DNA of 64,000 bases, taken from Capnocytophaga sputigena. Its GTDB lineage: Bacteria > Bacteroidota > Bacteroidia > Flavobacteriales > Flavobacteriaceae. Below the pieces are notes generated by a model, which saw nothing but the letters and a program-made list of their open reading frames with translations, made no database searches and was not told where the DNA came from. The position numbers and the translations under genes are program-made. Positions 31,521 through 40,181 of the stretch are shown in pieces. Position 1 is the first letter of the stretch; each line of letters opens with the position of its first letter. Location of the stretch: NCBI RefSeq assembly GCF_900446695.1, contig NZ_UAVP01000011.1:124001-188000 (forward strand), written 5' to 3'.

Positions 31521-31540
31521 CAAAATAAAAGCATTTTCTT

Positions 31541-32023
31541 ATGAAAACGGAACATCAATTACATATCAAATATAATGTTTTTAATAGTTTAACCGACCTA
31601 CCTGAGAAAGCTCAAAATCTGATGAAACAAGCTATAACCACTCGTGAAAAGGCTTATGCTCCTTACTCTAAATTCAAAGTGGGTGCTGCTGTTTTGCTTA
31701 AAAATGGACAAACTTTTATAGGTTCTAATCAAGAAAATGCTGCCTACCCTTCAGGTCTTTGTGCCGAAAGAGTAGCTATATATCAGGCTTCTACTCAGTA
31801 TCCCGATGAGGAAATCGAAATGATTGCAATCTCTGGGTCTGCACAGGATCCTACGGCTCATCCGGTATCGCCTTGTGGAGCTTGCCGCCAATCACTCTCC
31901 GAATACGAAACCAAACAAAAAAAACTCATCCCTGTCTATTTTATGGGAGCAGAAGGTGAAATTGTTCAAACTGAATCTATTAAAGATCTCTTACCTTTCC
32001 TTTTCGATGGGAGCCTGATGTAA
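31541..32023 (+). CDS. cdd: cytidine deaminase
   Basis: A 160-residue homotetrameric-type zinc deaminase that converts cytidine and deoxycytidine to uridines in pyrimidine salvage. The motifs are clear: YAPYSKFKVGAA, substrate-binding NAAYPSGLCAERVA (Cys and catalytic Glu) and PCGACRQSL (two zinc Cys). The length is slightly above the usual 130-140 owing to an N-terminal extension. It lies 27 nt before kdsD and is probably co-transcribed. Confidence 0.95.
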   Translation: MKTEHQLHIKYNVFNSLTDLPEKAQNLMKQAITTREKAYAPYSKFKVGAAVLLKNGQTFIGSNQENAAYPSGLCAERVAIYQASTQYPDEEIEMIAISGSAQDPTAHPVSPCGACRQSLSEYETKQKKLIPVYFMGAEGEIVQTESIKDLLPFLFDGSLM

Positions 32024-32050
32024 TATACGAACAACTAAAAACTATAACGA

Positions 32051-33013
32051 ATGAACTCAGAAGAAATTATTACCTCTGCCAAACAAACTATTACTGAAGA
32101 AGCTCAAGCTATTGCTAAACTAATTGATTATATCGACGACGATTTTACTAAGTCAGTACAATATATATTGCAATCCAAAGGTCGTGTAGTGATTACAGGT
32201 ATAGGTAAAAGTGCCATTATCGCTAATAAAATAGTAGCTACAATGAACTCTACCGGCACTCCCGCTATCTTTATGCATGCCGCCGATGCAATCCACGGTG
32301 ATTTAGGTATTATACAGCAAGATGATGTAGTAATATGCATCTCTAAAAGTGGTAACACCCCCGAAATAAAAGTGTTAGTACCTTTGCTCAAACGCGGTAA
32401 TAACAAGTTGATAGCCATTACCTCTAATAAAAACTCTGTCTTAGCACAACAAGCTGATAGTGTGCTTTATGCTCACGTCGATAAAGAGGCTTGCCCTAAC
32501 AATTTAGCCCCTACTACTAGTACTACGGCTCAATTAGTATTAGGTGATGCGTTGGCAGTTTGTCTGTTGGAAATGAAACATTTTGGCAGTAGTGACTTTG
32601 CTAAATACCATCCTGGTGGTGCATTAGGAAAACGTTTATACCTAAAAGTGTCTGATATTGTATCTCATAACCAAAAACCTGAGGTCTCTCCTGATACCGA
32701 TATTAAAAAGGTAATTGTAGAAATATCTGAAAAAATGCTCGGAGTTACTGCTGTGCTCAATAATCATCAGATAGTTGGAATAGTAACGGATGGCGATATC
32801 CGCCGAATGCTTAGTAAAACGGATAGTATCAAAGGGCTTACCGCTAAAGATATAATGAGCGTTAACCCCAAAACTATTGAGGTCGATTGTTTAGCAATTG
32901 ATGCCCTACACCTGATGGAGAAAAATAAAATCACACAACTGTTAGCAACTAAACAAGGTGAATATGTGGGAATTATACACCTGCATAACCTTATTCAAGA
33001 AGGACTTATTTAA
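32051..33013 (+). CDS. kdsD: D-arabinose 5-phosphate isomerase
   Basis: A 320-residue enzyme converting ribulose 5-phosphate to arabinose 5-phosphate, the first step towards Kdo of lipopolysaccharide. The SIS domain (about 30-180) shows VVITGIGKSAIIANKIVATM, ISKSGNTPE and the family motif FAKYHPGGALGKRL. Two CBS domains follow (about 205-320; TDGDIRRML). The presence of lptD in the same window fits LPS production. Confidence 0.95.
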   Translation: MNSEEIITSAKQTITEEAQAIAKLIDYIDDDFTKSVQYILQSKGRVVITGIGKSAIIANKIVATMNSTGTPAIFMHAADAIHGDLGIIQQDDVVICISKSGNTPEIKVLVPLLKRGNNKLIAITSNKNSVLAQQADSVLYAHVDKEACPNNLAPTTSTTAQLVLGDALAVCLLEMKHFGSSDFAKYHPGGALGKRLYLKVSDIVSHNQKPEVSPDTDIKKVIVEISEKMLGVTAVLNNHQIVGIVTDGDIRRMLSKTDSIKGLTAKDIMSVNPKTIEVDCLAIDALHLMEKNKITQLLATKQGEYVGIIHLHNLIQEGLI

Positions 33014-33040
33014 AAACTAAGAATATTAATTATTTAAAAA

Positions 33041-34216
33041 ATGAGAGATCTATCCAAAATGACAAACATTGAGGACTTGCGCGTTGTTTGCAAACGCAAT
33101 GTTCCTAAAATGTTCTACGAGTATGTAGACACCGGCTCTTGGACTGAAGCAACTTACAAACAGAATGTTTCAGACTTCAACCCTATCAAATTCCGTCAAC
33201 GTATCTTAGTGGATATGGACAACCGTACTCTCGAAAGTACACTCCTTGGCAAGAAAGTTAAATTCCCTGCAATGACGGCTCCTGTCGGATTTATGGGAAT
33301 GATGTGGGCTGACGGTGAAATCCACATGGCTAAAGCTGCCCAAAAATTCGGTATCCCCTTCACCCTATCTACTATGTCTATCTGCTCTATCGAGGATTTA
33401 GTAGAAGCTGGTGTCGAACCTTTCTGGTTTCAGCTTTATGTAATGCGTGACCGCGAGTTTATGAAGGACCTTATCCGTCGTGCTAAAGAAGCTAAATGTT
33501 CTGCTTTGATGATTACTGTCGATTTACAAGTGTTAGGTAATCGCCACCGCGACATCAAAAACGGACTTTCTACTCCTCCTAAGTTCACCATTCCTAATAT
33601 GTTGAACCTTTCTACTAAAATTCCTTGGGGATTGCGCTATGTCTTCGGTAACCGCCGATGGACTTTCCGCAATATTGCTGGACACGCTAAAAACGTATCC
33701 GACCTTTCTTCTCTATCTTCTTGGACAAAAGAACAATTCGACCCTAGCCTTAGCTGGAAAGATATTGCTGAAATCAAAGAACTTTGGGGAGGACCTATCA
33801 TCTTAAAAGGAATTATGACCCCTGAAGATGCTATAGAAGCAGTAAAATACGGTGCTGATGCTATCATCGTCTCTAACCATGGTGGTCGCCAGATGGATGA
33901 TACTATTTCCACTATAAAAGCCCTTCCCGATATCGTAAGTGCTGTAGGTAGCCAAACTGAAGTATGGATAGACTCTGGCTTCTATACAGGTCAAAACATG
34001 CTCAAAGCGTGGGCTTTAGGAGCTAAAGGTATTATGCTCGGTCGTGCTCCTGTATATGGTCTCGGTGCTTATGGCGAAGAAGGGGTAACCCGTGCTTTGC
34101 AAATACTCTATGACGAAATGGATACTACTATGGCTTTCGCTGGTCATCGTAACCTCCAAGATGTAGATAGCAGTATCTTAGTAGAAGGTACTTATCCTCT
34201 ACCAAGTAACCGATAA
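33041..34216 (+). CDS. lldD: FMN-dependent L-lactate dehydrogenase
   Basis: A 391-residue alpha-hydroxyacid oxidase family flavoprotein that oxidises L-lactate to pyruvate at the membrane, feeding quinone. Motifs: YVDTGSWTEATYKQN, FPAMTAPVGFMGM (FMN phosphate region), LQVLGNRHRDIKNG, and the active-site His/Arg in SNHGGRQMDD, followed by DSGF and GAKGIMLGRAPVYG. Other 2-hydroxyacid substrates are possible in this family. It is 27 nt after kdsD. Confidence 0.9.
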   Translation: MRDLSKMTNIEDLRVVCKRNVPKMFYEYVDTGSWTEATYKQNVSDFNPIKFRQRILVDMDNRTLESTLLGKKVKFPAMTAPVGFMGMMWADGEIHMAKAAQKFGIPFTLSTMSICSIEDLVEAGVEPFWFQLYVMRDREFMKDLIRRAKEAKCSALMITVDLQVLGNRHRDIKNGLSTPPKFTIPNMLNLSTKIPWGLRYVFGNRRWTFRNIAGHAKNVSDLSSLSSWTKEQFDPSLSWKDIAEIKELWGGPIILKGIMTPEDAIEAVKYGADAIIVSNHGGRQMDDTISTIKALPDIVSAVGSQTEVWIDSGFYTGQNMLKAWALGAKGIMLGRAPVYGLGAYGEEGVTRALQILYDEMDTTMAFAGHRNLQDVDSSILVEGTYPLPSNR

Positions 34217-34231
34217 TTCAAAAAAATAATG

Positions 34232-34239
34232 TACCTTTG
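34232..34239 (+). promoter_or_regulatory. rlmD -7 element
   Basis: TACCTTTG followed by GCC and the ATG 8 nt later. No TTTG at the -33 position. Confidence 0.5.
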
Positions 34240-34247
34240 CCCCCGCA

Positions 34248-35660
34248 ATGAGTAAAAAGAAAAATATAACCATAGAAAATGTTATCGTTACCGATGCGGG
34301 GGCTAAAGGCAAAAGCGTTGCCAAAGCTCCTGATGGTCGCATTATTTTTATCAACAATGCTATCCCTGGCGATGTAGTCGATGTACAAACTACTAAGAAA
34401 AAATCGGCTTATTACGAGGGATTTGCTACTAAATTCCACGAGTATTCTAATCGCCGTGTAACTCCCGTATGTGCCCATTTTGGCTATTGTGGTGGATGCA
34501 AATGGCAAGATATGAACTACGAAAGTCAGCTGTTCTACAAACAAAAAGAAGTCGAAAACAACTTAGTGCGTTTAGGAAAAATAACAATCCCTGAACTGAT
34601 GCCTATTGTAGCTTCCGAGAATATCTATTTCTATCGCAATAAAATGGAATTCTCCTTCTCCGATATGCGCTGGCTTACTCCCGAAGAAATTCAAAATGCC
34701 GATACAATTGAACAACGCAATGGTCTAGGTTTCCATATCGCTGGTGCTTGGGATAAAATCCTCGACATTGATAAATGTTACTTACAAGAAGACCCTTCTA
34801 ACGCTATACGTTTGGAAATCAAACGTTTTGCTTTAGAAAATAACATAGCTTTCTATAGCCCACGTCAGCAAACAGGCGTCTTGCGTTCTATGATGATACG
34901 TATCTCTTCTACAGGCGAAATAATGCTGGTAATACAATTCTTTAGTGATAGTAAAAAATGTAATTTGCTATTAGAACATATAGCTCAAACATTCCCTCAA
35001 ATCACTTCTTTGCAGTATTGTATTAATAGCAAAGGGAACGATGCTATCTACGATCAAGATTTAAAAATCTATAAAGGTACCGATTGTATTTATGAAGAAA
35101 TGGAAGGTTTGCGCTTCAAAATCAATGCAAAATCTTTCTATCAAACGAACTCTAAACAAGCTCACAAACTATATCAAATAACCCGTGACTTTGCCGATTT
35201 AAAAGGTGATGAATTGGTATATGACCTCTATACTGGTACAGGTACTATCGCTCAGTTTGTAGCAAGAAAAGCTAAAAAAGTAGTTGGTGTCGAAGCTGTA
35301 CCCGAAGCCATTGCCGATGCCAAAGCCAATGCCAAAGCTAATGGTATTGAGAATGTGAGTTTTTATGTAGGGGATATGAAAAACGTTTTCAACGATACAT
35401 TTATCAAAGCCAATGGTACCCCCGATGTAATCATCACCGATCCTCCTCGTGATGGAATGCATAAAGATGTGGTAGAGCAAATTCTGCAAATCGCCCCCCC
35501 TAAAATAGTATATGTAAGCTGTAACAGTGCTACTCAAGCACGTGATTTAGCTTTGTTAGACGAAATGTATAAGGTGACAAAAGTACAACCCGTCGATATG
35601 TTCCCTCAAACTTACCACGTTGAAAATGTTGTACTTTTAGAAAAAAGAAATCTCTCCTAA
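34248..35660 (+). CDS. rlmD: 23S rRNA (uracil-C5)-methyltransferase RlmD-like
   Basis: A 470-residue RNA methyltransferase with an N-terminal TRAM domain (about 1-60), a 4Fe-4S site (CAHFGYCGGCKWQ) and a SAM-binding catalytic domain (YDLYTGTGTIAQFVA, TDPPRDGMH, with the nucleophilic Cys in YVSCNSATQARDL). It modifies U1939 or U747 of 23S rRNA; RlmD and RlmCD cannot be separated by eye. A TACCTTTG -7 element (34232-34239) ends only 8 nt before the ATG, so the transcript would be leaderless or nearly so. Confidence 0.9.
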   Translation: MSKKKNITIENVIVTDAGAKGKSVAKAPDGRIIFINNAIPGDVVDVQTTKKKSAYYEGFATKFHEYSNRRVTPVCAHFGYCGGCKWQDMNYESQLFYKQKEVENNLVRLGKITIPELMPIVASENIYFYRNKMEFSFSDMRWLTPEEIQNADTIEQRNGLGFHIAGAWDKILDIDKCYLQEDPSNAIRLEIKRFALENNIAFYSPRQQTGVLRSMMIRISSTGEIMLVIQFFSDSKKCNLLLEHIAQTFPQITSLQYCINSKGNDAIYDQDLKIYKGTDCIYEEMEGLRFKINAKSFYQTNSKQAHKLYQITRDFADLKGDELVYDLYTGTGTIAQFVARKAKKVVGVEAVPEAIADAKANAKANGIENVSFYVGDMKNVFNDTFIKANGTPDVIITDPPRDGMHKDVVEQILQIAPPKIVYVSCNSATQARDLALLDEMYKVTKVQPVDMFPQTYHVENVVLLEKRNLS

Positions 35661-35690
35661 AATCTGTAAAACAAAAGTTTTTAGTTACAT

Positions 35691-35724
35691 TTTGCAGCTA
35701 ATTAAAAATAATGTTGTACTTTCG
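35691..35724 (+). promoter_or_regulatory. nrnA promoter that decides the start codon
   Basis: TTTG (35691-35694), 22 nt, TACTTTCG (35717-35724). The -7 box lies inside the first codons of the longest frame (ATG 35711), so the real start must be the ATG at 35732. Confidence 0.6.
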
Positions 35725-35731
35725 CGCCATT

Positions 35732-36739
35732 ATGAATATATACGATATAGAAGCTACCAAAATATTATTGGAAAAGCAACCTAAAATAAGTATTATACCC
35801 CACAAAAACCCCGATGGTGATGCCATAGGTAGTTGCTTGGGGCTTTACCATTATCTCAAGTTGCATCACTGTGATGTAACAGTGGTTTCTCCTAATGATT
35901 TTCCTGACTTTCTCAAATGGTTACCTGCCGCAGATCAGATTCTTATCTACGACAACAATCCCAAAAAAGCAACAGAGCAGATAGAAGCCTCCAAACTTAT
36001 TTTCACACTCGATTTCAACGCTCTTAAAAGAGCGGATTCCCTTACCCCTTTGCTAGAAAACTCTAAAGCAACTTTTGTGATGATTGATCATCATCAAGAG
36101 CCTGATGACTATGCCAAAGTTACTTTTTCTAATCCTAAAGCGAGTTCTACTTGTGAAATGATTTATGCTTTTATTGATGCAATGGGCAATAAAAATCAAA
36201 TTGATAAAGATATAGCTACTTGTTTGTATACGGGGATTATGACGGATACAGGTAATTTCAAATACCCTATCACTACTAGCAACACACTCAAAATCGGTGC
36301 TTTCTTAATAGAAAAAGGAGCTAATAATAGTCAAATCAATAGCAATGTATTTGATAACAATTCTTATAATAAATTGCAATTGCTTAGTACCGCTCTCAAA
36401 AATTTAGTGTATATCAAAGAGTTTGACACCGCCTATATAACACTTTCTTCCGAAGAATTACAAAAATACGATCATCAAAAAGGAGATACTGAAGGATTTG
36501 TAAACTATGGGCTCACTATTAAAAACACTAAATTAGCTATCATCTTTATCCAAGAAGGTGATTTCGTAAAAATGTCTTTGCGTTCTAAAGGTAATAATGA
36601 TGTGAATCTATTTGCTCGAAAATGTTTCAATGGAGGCGGACACGTAAATGCAGCTGGAGGAAGATTTGATGGGTCTATAGAAGAAGCGGTAGCTTATTTC
36701 AAACAAGTGTTACCTGATTTTATCCACAAAAATATGTAA
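35732..36739 (+). CDS. nrnA: bifunctional oligoribonuclease/PAP phosphatase NrnA (DHH)
   Basis: A 335-residue DHH-DHHA1 phosphoesterase that degrades nanoRNAs and 3'-phosphoadenosine 5'-phosphate, and in some bacteria pApA from c-di-AMP. Motifs: IIPHKNPDGDAIGS, MIDHHQEP (DHH), MTDTGNFKYP and the C-terminal GGGHVNAAGGRFDG. pApA is the product of PgpH-type enzymes such as the one at 19.7 kb, so the two could act in one pathway. The gene is the first of an nrnA-gldI-PPIase run conserved in gliding flavobacteria. Confidence 0.92.
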   Translation: MNIYDIEATKILLEKQPKISIIPHKNPDGDAIGSCLGLYHYLKLHHCDVTVVSPNDFPDFLKWLPAADQILIYDNNPKKATEQIEASKLIFTLDFNALKRADSLTPLLENSKATFVMIDHHQEPDDYAKVTFSNPKASSTCEMIYAFIDAMGNKNQIDKDIATCLYTGIMTDTGNFKYPITTSNTLKIGAFLIEKGANNSQINSNVFDNNSYNKLQLLSTALKNLVYIKEFDTAYITLSSEELQKYDHQKGDTEGFVNYGLTIKNTKLAIIFIQEGDFVKMSLRSKGNNDVNLFARKCFNGGGHVNAAGGRFDGSIEEAVAYFKQVLPDFIHKNM

Positions 36740-36748
36740 AACGATACA

Positions 36749-37321
36749 ATGAATATACTCAAAAAAATAATAGCTCTAAGTGCCATCGGCATAGTATTGA
36801 CAAGTTGTGCCGATAGGCAAGCGCGTCATCCTATAACTAAAAAAACAAGTACTTTTTTAAAAGAATCAGCTATGAAAAACAAAGCATTATTAGCCTCCGA
36901 AGAAGCGCTGATAGATTCTATCATCAAAAAAGATACGCTACATAATTTTATAGATTCACAACACGGATTTAAGTTCTACTATCTAAATCAAAACCCTGAA
37001 GCTCATTATACTGCTCAGTTTGGCGATATTGTAACTTATGATTACAGCCTTTCCGATTTGCAGGGTAACCAGCTTTATCAAGAAAAACCCGATGGTGAAT
37101 ACAAATATTATGTAGATAAAGAAGAAGTATTCCAAGGCTTGCGTTCTGCATTAAAATTGCTAAAAGAAAAAGAAAGTGGAGTTTTCTATTTCCCCTCAAG
37201 TGTAGCTTATGGCTATCGTGGCGATAAAGATAAAATCTCTTTCAATCAACCTATTATAGCTAAAATCGAAGTCTTCAAGATTGAAAAAAATCAAGAAGAT
37301 GTAAAACCTCGACCCGAATAA
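36749..37321 (+). CDS. gldI: gliding motility lipoprotein GldI (FKBP-type)
   Basis: A 190-residue lipoprotein (lipobox VLTSC, about Cys20) with a C-terminal FKBP-type peptidyl-prolyl isomerase domain (FGDIVTYDYSLSD, then VFQGLRSALKLLKEKESGVFYFPSS, VAYGYRG). GldI is needed for gliding and the type IX secretion machinery in Flavobacterium. The position directly after a DHH phosphatase gene is the arrangement known there, which supports the name. It starts 9 nt after nrnA stops. Confidence 0.88.
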   Translation: MNILKKIIALSAIGIVLTSCADRQARHPITKKTSTFLKESAMKNKALLASEEALIDSIIKKDTLHNFIDSQHGFKFYYLNQNPEAHYTAQFGDIVTYDYSLSDLQGNQLYQEKPDGEYKYYVDKEEVFQGLRSALKLLKEKESGVFYFPSSVAYGYRGDKDKISFNQPIIAKIEVFKIEKNQEDVKPRPE

Positions 37322-37349
37322 ATAAACATTTTTAATTAATTATTATATT

Positions 37350-38480
37350 ATGAGACGACTCAATTTAGTAGCATTGCTCTCTGCAATGTTTGTATTTTTC
37401 AGTTGTAATTCGCAAAAAAAAGCCTACAAAGATTTAGGTGATGGCTTATTTGCCGATATCGAAACTACTCAAGGAAATATCATTGTAAAACTCAACTACA
37501 AAGAAACTCCTATAACAGTAGCCAACTTTGTTACTTTAGCCGAAGGTAAAAACTCTTTCGTAAAAGCCGAATACAAAGGTAAACCTTTCTACAACGGAAC
37601 GATCTTCCATCGTGTGATCAAAGATTTTATGATTCAAGGGGGTGACCCTACTGGTACAGGTATGGGAGATCCTGGATATCGTTTTGAAGATGAATTTGTT
37701 CCTACTTTACAACACGATAAAAAAGGAATTTTATCAATGGCTAATGCAGGTCCTGGCACAAATGGCAGCCAGTTTTTCATCACTCAAGTACCTACTCCTC
37801 ACCTCAATGGTCGTCATACTGTTTTCGGTGAAACTATGAAAGGTTTAGAAGTAATCGATGCAATTGCTAATACTAAAACTGTAGCTAATGATAAACCTGA
37901 AAAAGATATCAAAATCAATAAAATTACAATCATTGCTAATGGTAAAGACGCTAAAAACTTCAATGCTGTAAAAGTTTTTGAAAACTATTTCAAAGATATC
38001 GCTAAAAGAGAACAAGAAAAAGAAGCTAAAACCAAAGCTGCAGCTGCTAAATTCTTAGAAGAGGTTAAAACTCAAGAACCTCAAGCTAAAGCACTTCCTT
38101 CTGGAGTAAAAATGTTTACTTTAGTAGAAGGTAAAGGCAAACAGCCTAACCACACTCAACAAGTAATGGTAAACTATGCTGGATATTTGGCAAATGGTAC
38201 TCTCTTCGATTCTAATGTAAAAGAAATAGAAGAAACTTATGGCAAATACAATGCAATGCGTGAGCAACAAGGCGGCTACCAAGCATTCCCTATGGAATAT
38301 AATTCCAATGCTCCTCTTATCCCTGGTTTCAAAGAAGCTCTTCTTAAAATGAAAGTAGGTGATAAAGTGCGTGTATTTATCCCTGCTGCCTTAGGTTATG
38401 GCGAAAGAGGTGCTGGTGAGGTAATCCCACCTAATAGCGACCTTATTTTCGACATCGAAATCACCGACATAGCTAAATAA
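37350..38480 (+). CDS. dual-family peptidyl-prolyl isomerase lipoprotein (cyclophilin + FKBP)
   Basis: A 376-residue lipoprotein (lipobox FFSC) in which a cyclophilin domain (about 28-195; FHRVIKDFMIQGGDPTGTG, GTNGSQFFIT, HTVFG) is joined by a Lys/Ala-rich helical linker to an FKBP domain (about 250-376; VNYAGYLANGTLFDSN, PGFKEALLKMKVGDK, ALGYGERG). Having both folds in one chain is rare among bacteria but known in Bacteroidota. It probably folds proteins in the periplasm and may serve the outer-membrane or T9SS cargo together with GldI next door. Confidence 0.93.
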   Translation: MRRLNLVALLSAMFVFFSCNSQKKAYKDLGDGLFADIETTQGNIIVKLNYKETPITVANFVTLAEGKNSFVKAEYKGKPFYNGTIFHRVIKDFMIQGGDPTGTGMGDPGYRFEDEFVPTLQHDKKGILSMANAGPGTNGSQFFITQVPTPHLNGRHTVFGETMKGLEVIDAIANTKTVANDKPEKDIKINKITIIANGKDAKNFNAVKVFENYFKDIAKREQEKEAKTKAAAAKFLEEVKTQEPQAKALPSGVKMFTLVEGKGKQPNHTQQVMVNYAGYLANGTLFDSNVKEIEETYGKYNAMREQQGGYQAFPMEYNSNAPLIPGFKEALLKMKVGDKVRVFIPAALGYGERGAGEVIPPNSDLIFDIEITDIAK

Positions 38481-38511
38481 CCCCTAAAACCTAACCACTC
38501 ACACCTAAAAA

Positions 38512-39021
38512 ATGGTATATAAATTCAGAGTAATACTTGACGTTAAAGAAGACGTTTTTAGAGATATTGCAATCCAAGGTGATGCTACTTTGGAAGATTT
38601 ACACAATGTAATCAACCAGTCATTCGGCTTTGCTGGCAATGAAATGGCTTCCTTCTACCTTACTGACGATGATTGGAATCAAGGCGAAGAAATCACCCTT
38701 TTCGATGTATCCGAGAGTGGTGAAATACGCTTAATGGAAGAGACTACTATCGAGTCTGTCGTAAGTGAAGATGAACCTAAATTGTTGTATGTGTATGACT
38801 TTATGTCAATGTGGACATTCTTCGTAGAATTGGTAGATATTGAGGAGGAAAAATCTGGTGTATCCTACCCTGCTTTGATACACGCTCACGGATCTATCCC
38901 TGCCGAAGCTCCCGAAAAGTCATTTGTCGCCGATGATTTTGATGAATTTGAAGATGAGTTCAATGATTTCGACCTCGATGAAGACGATTATGGTAGCTTC
39001 AGTGAAGAGGAATACTATTAA
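38512..39021 (+). CDS. pRiA4b ORF-3-like / IS1096-passenger-like protein
   Basis: A 169-residue cytosolic protein. Its first 115 residues match the plasmid pRiA4b ORF-3-like fold (VYKFRVILDVKEDVFRDIAI, TLEDLHNVINQSFGF, YVYDFMSMWTFFVELVDI). The tail is extremely acidic (DDFDEFEDEFNDFDLDEDDY). The family name comes from mobile-element passengers, but in Flavobacteriia it is a stable chromosomal gene and no mobile element is visible here. Function unknown. Confidence 0.75.
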   Translation: MVYKFRVILDVKEDVFRDIAIQGDATLEDLHNVINQSFGFAGNEMASFYLTDDDWNQGEEITLFDVSESGEIRLMEETTIESVVSEDEPKLLYVYDFMSMWTFFVELVDIEEEKSGVSYPALIHAHGSIPAEAPEKSFVADDFDEFEDEFNDFDLDEDDYGSFSEEEYY

Positions 39022-39035
39022 TTTCGATAACATCT

Positions 39036-40097
39036 ATGCTTAACTTATATACAACAAACATCGAAACGCTTTCTATTCACAGAGTAGGTAATTTGAGCAA
39101 AGGGGAACCTCTATTCTTTTCTGAAAAACCTTATGCGTTAAACGACGAAATTATAGGCTTGCTTAAAGAATATTTTTTCAAACCTTTTCGTGAAAAAGAA
39201 GAAAACTACTTCCATTTTGTGCACGATGCCGATGTAGAATTCAATACTCTTTACCAGTTGGTAACCCCTATTTTTGAGGATGAAAGTACAATTCACGAAC
39301 AATCAGGAAAAATTGCTCAACACTTGTACAACCAGTCTAATCATCCTCATATCAAAAGCGGAGAAGTCTACATTGCTCTTTTGCACGATACTTATTTGGA
39401 TAACGAAAAGGTAAAAGCTGTTGGTATTTTCAAATCTGAGGTAAAAAATAGTTTCCTACAATTTGAAGAACAAGGTAATCAGTTGGAAATGATTATCCAA
39501 GAAGGTGTAAACATCCATCGTTTGGATAAAGGTTGTATCATTTTCAATGTAAATAAAGAAGATGGCTACAAAATACTTTCTATTGATAGCAATCGCTATG
39601 ACACTAAGTATTGGTTAGAAAATTTCTTGAATGTGGATGCTTTGGTCGATGACAACTTCTACACTAAAAAGTACTTAAAATTCAGTCAAGATTTCGCAAA
39701 AGATGTGATTTTACCTGCTGAAGATAAAAAAGAAGAAGTACTCTTTATGAATCGCGCAATCAACTACTTTGCTAAGAATGATGATTTTGAAGAAACCTCA
39801 TTTATGAATGAAGTTTTTGAGAATCCTGAACTTATACCTGAGTTCAAACACTACAAAGTAGAAAAAGGTCCTAAGTATCAAATAGAAGATGTATCAACCT
39901 TCCCCATTGCTAACAAAGCGGTCTCCGATGTACGTAAAAAAATTAAAAACGTAATCGATTTAGATACTAATATTCAAATACGTATGGACTTCATCAATCC
40001 TGAATCAGTAGATAAATTCATAGAGAAAGGTTGGGATGAGGAAAAACAAATGTACTACTATTTAGTGTATTTTAACAAAGAACAAAAAGGTTCATAA
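39036..40097 (+). CDS. nucleoid-associated protein (NdpA/YejK-like)
   Basis: A 353-residue protein of the NA37 family, which binds DNA in the nucleoid of proteobacteria. The N-terminal INxxxVHRVGN-type start (IETLSIHRVGNLSKGEPLFF), the central IALLHDTYLD and IIFNVNKEDGYKILSID, and the late NIQIRMDFINPESVDKFIEK are consistent with the family. It follows the acidic protein gene by 14 nt, suggesting an operon. Confidence 0.75.
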   Translation: MLNLYTTNIETLSIHRVGNLSKGEPLFFSEKPYALNDEIIGLLKEYFFKPFREKEENYFHFVHDADVEFNTLYQLVTPIFEDESTIHEQSGKIAQHLYNQSNHPHIKSGEVYIALLHDTYLDNEKVKAVGIFKSEVKNSFLQFEEQGNQLEMIIQEGVNIHRLDKGCIIFNVNKEDGYKILSIDSNRYDTKYWLENFLNVDALVDDNFYTKKYLKFSQDFAKDVILPAEDKKEEVLFMNRAINYFAKNDDFEETSFMNEVFENPELIPEFKHYKVEKGPKYQIEDVSTFPIANKAVSDVRKKIKNVIDLDTNIQIRMDFINPESVDKFIEKGWDEEKQMYYYLVYFNKEQKGS

Positions 40098-40121
40098 AAA
40101 TAATCTTATCAAAAATAAAAT

Positions 40122-40152
40122 GGCATATAGTTTTTTATATGCCTTTTTTTTT
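40122..40152 (+). terminator. rho-independent terminator after the nucleoid-protein gene
   Basis: GGCATATA (40122-40129) pairs with TATATGCC (40136-40143), followed by a T9 run. The next promoter's -7 box (TACTTTTG, 40154-40161) starts immediately after it. Confidence 0.85.
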
Positions 40153-40181
40153 ATACTTTTGCGTCTTAAAAACATAAAGCT

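Larger units (their letters stand above)
31086..31540. other. 455-nt divergent intergenic region
   Basis: It holds the DUF368 -7 element on the left and the cdd promoter on the right. In the middle are a strong hairpin (31265-31283) and an AATCAATTGATT palindrome (31245-31256). A 79-codon minus-strand frame (31232-31471) is open but unsupported. Confidence 0.55.

Noticed and set aside
38512-39021. Mobile-element passenger gene
   Set aside because: The family name comes from IS1096, but no transposase or inverted repeats flank it and it sits in a housekeeping operon.
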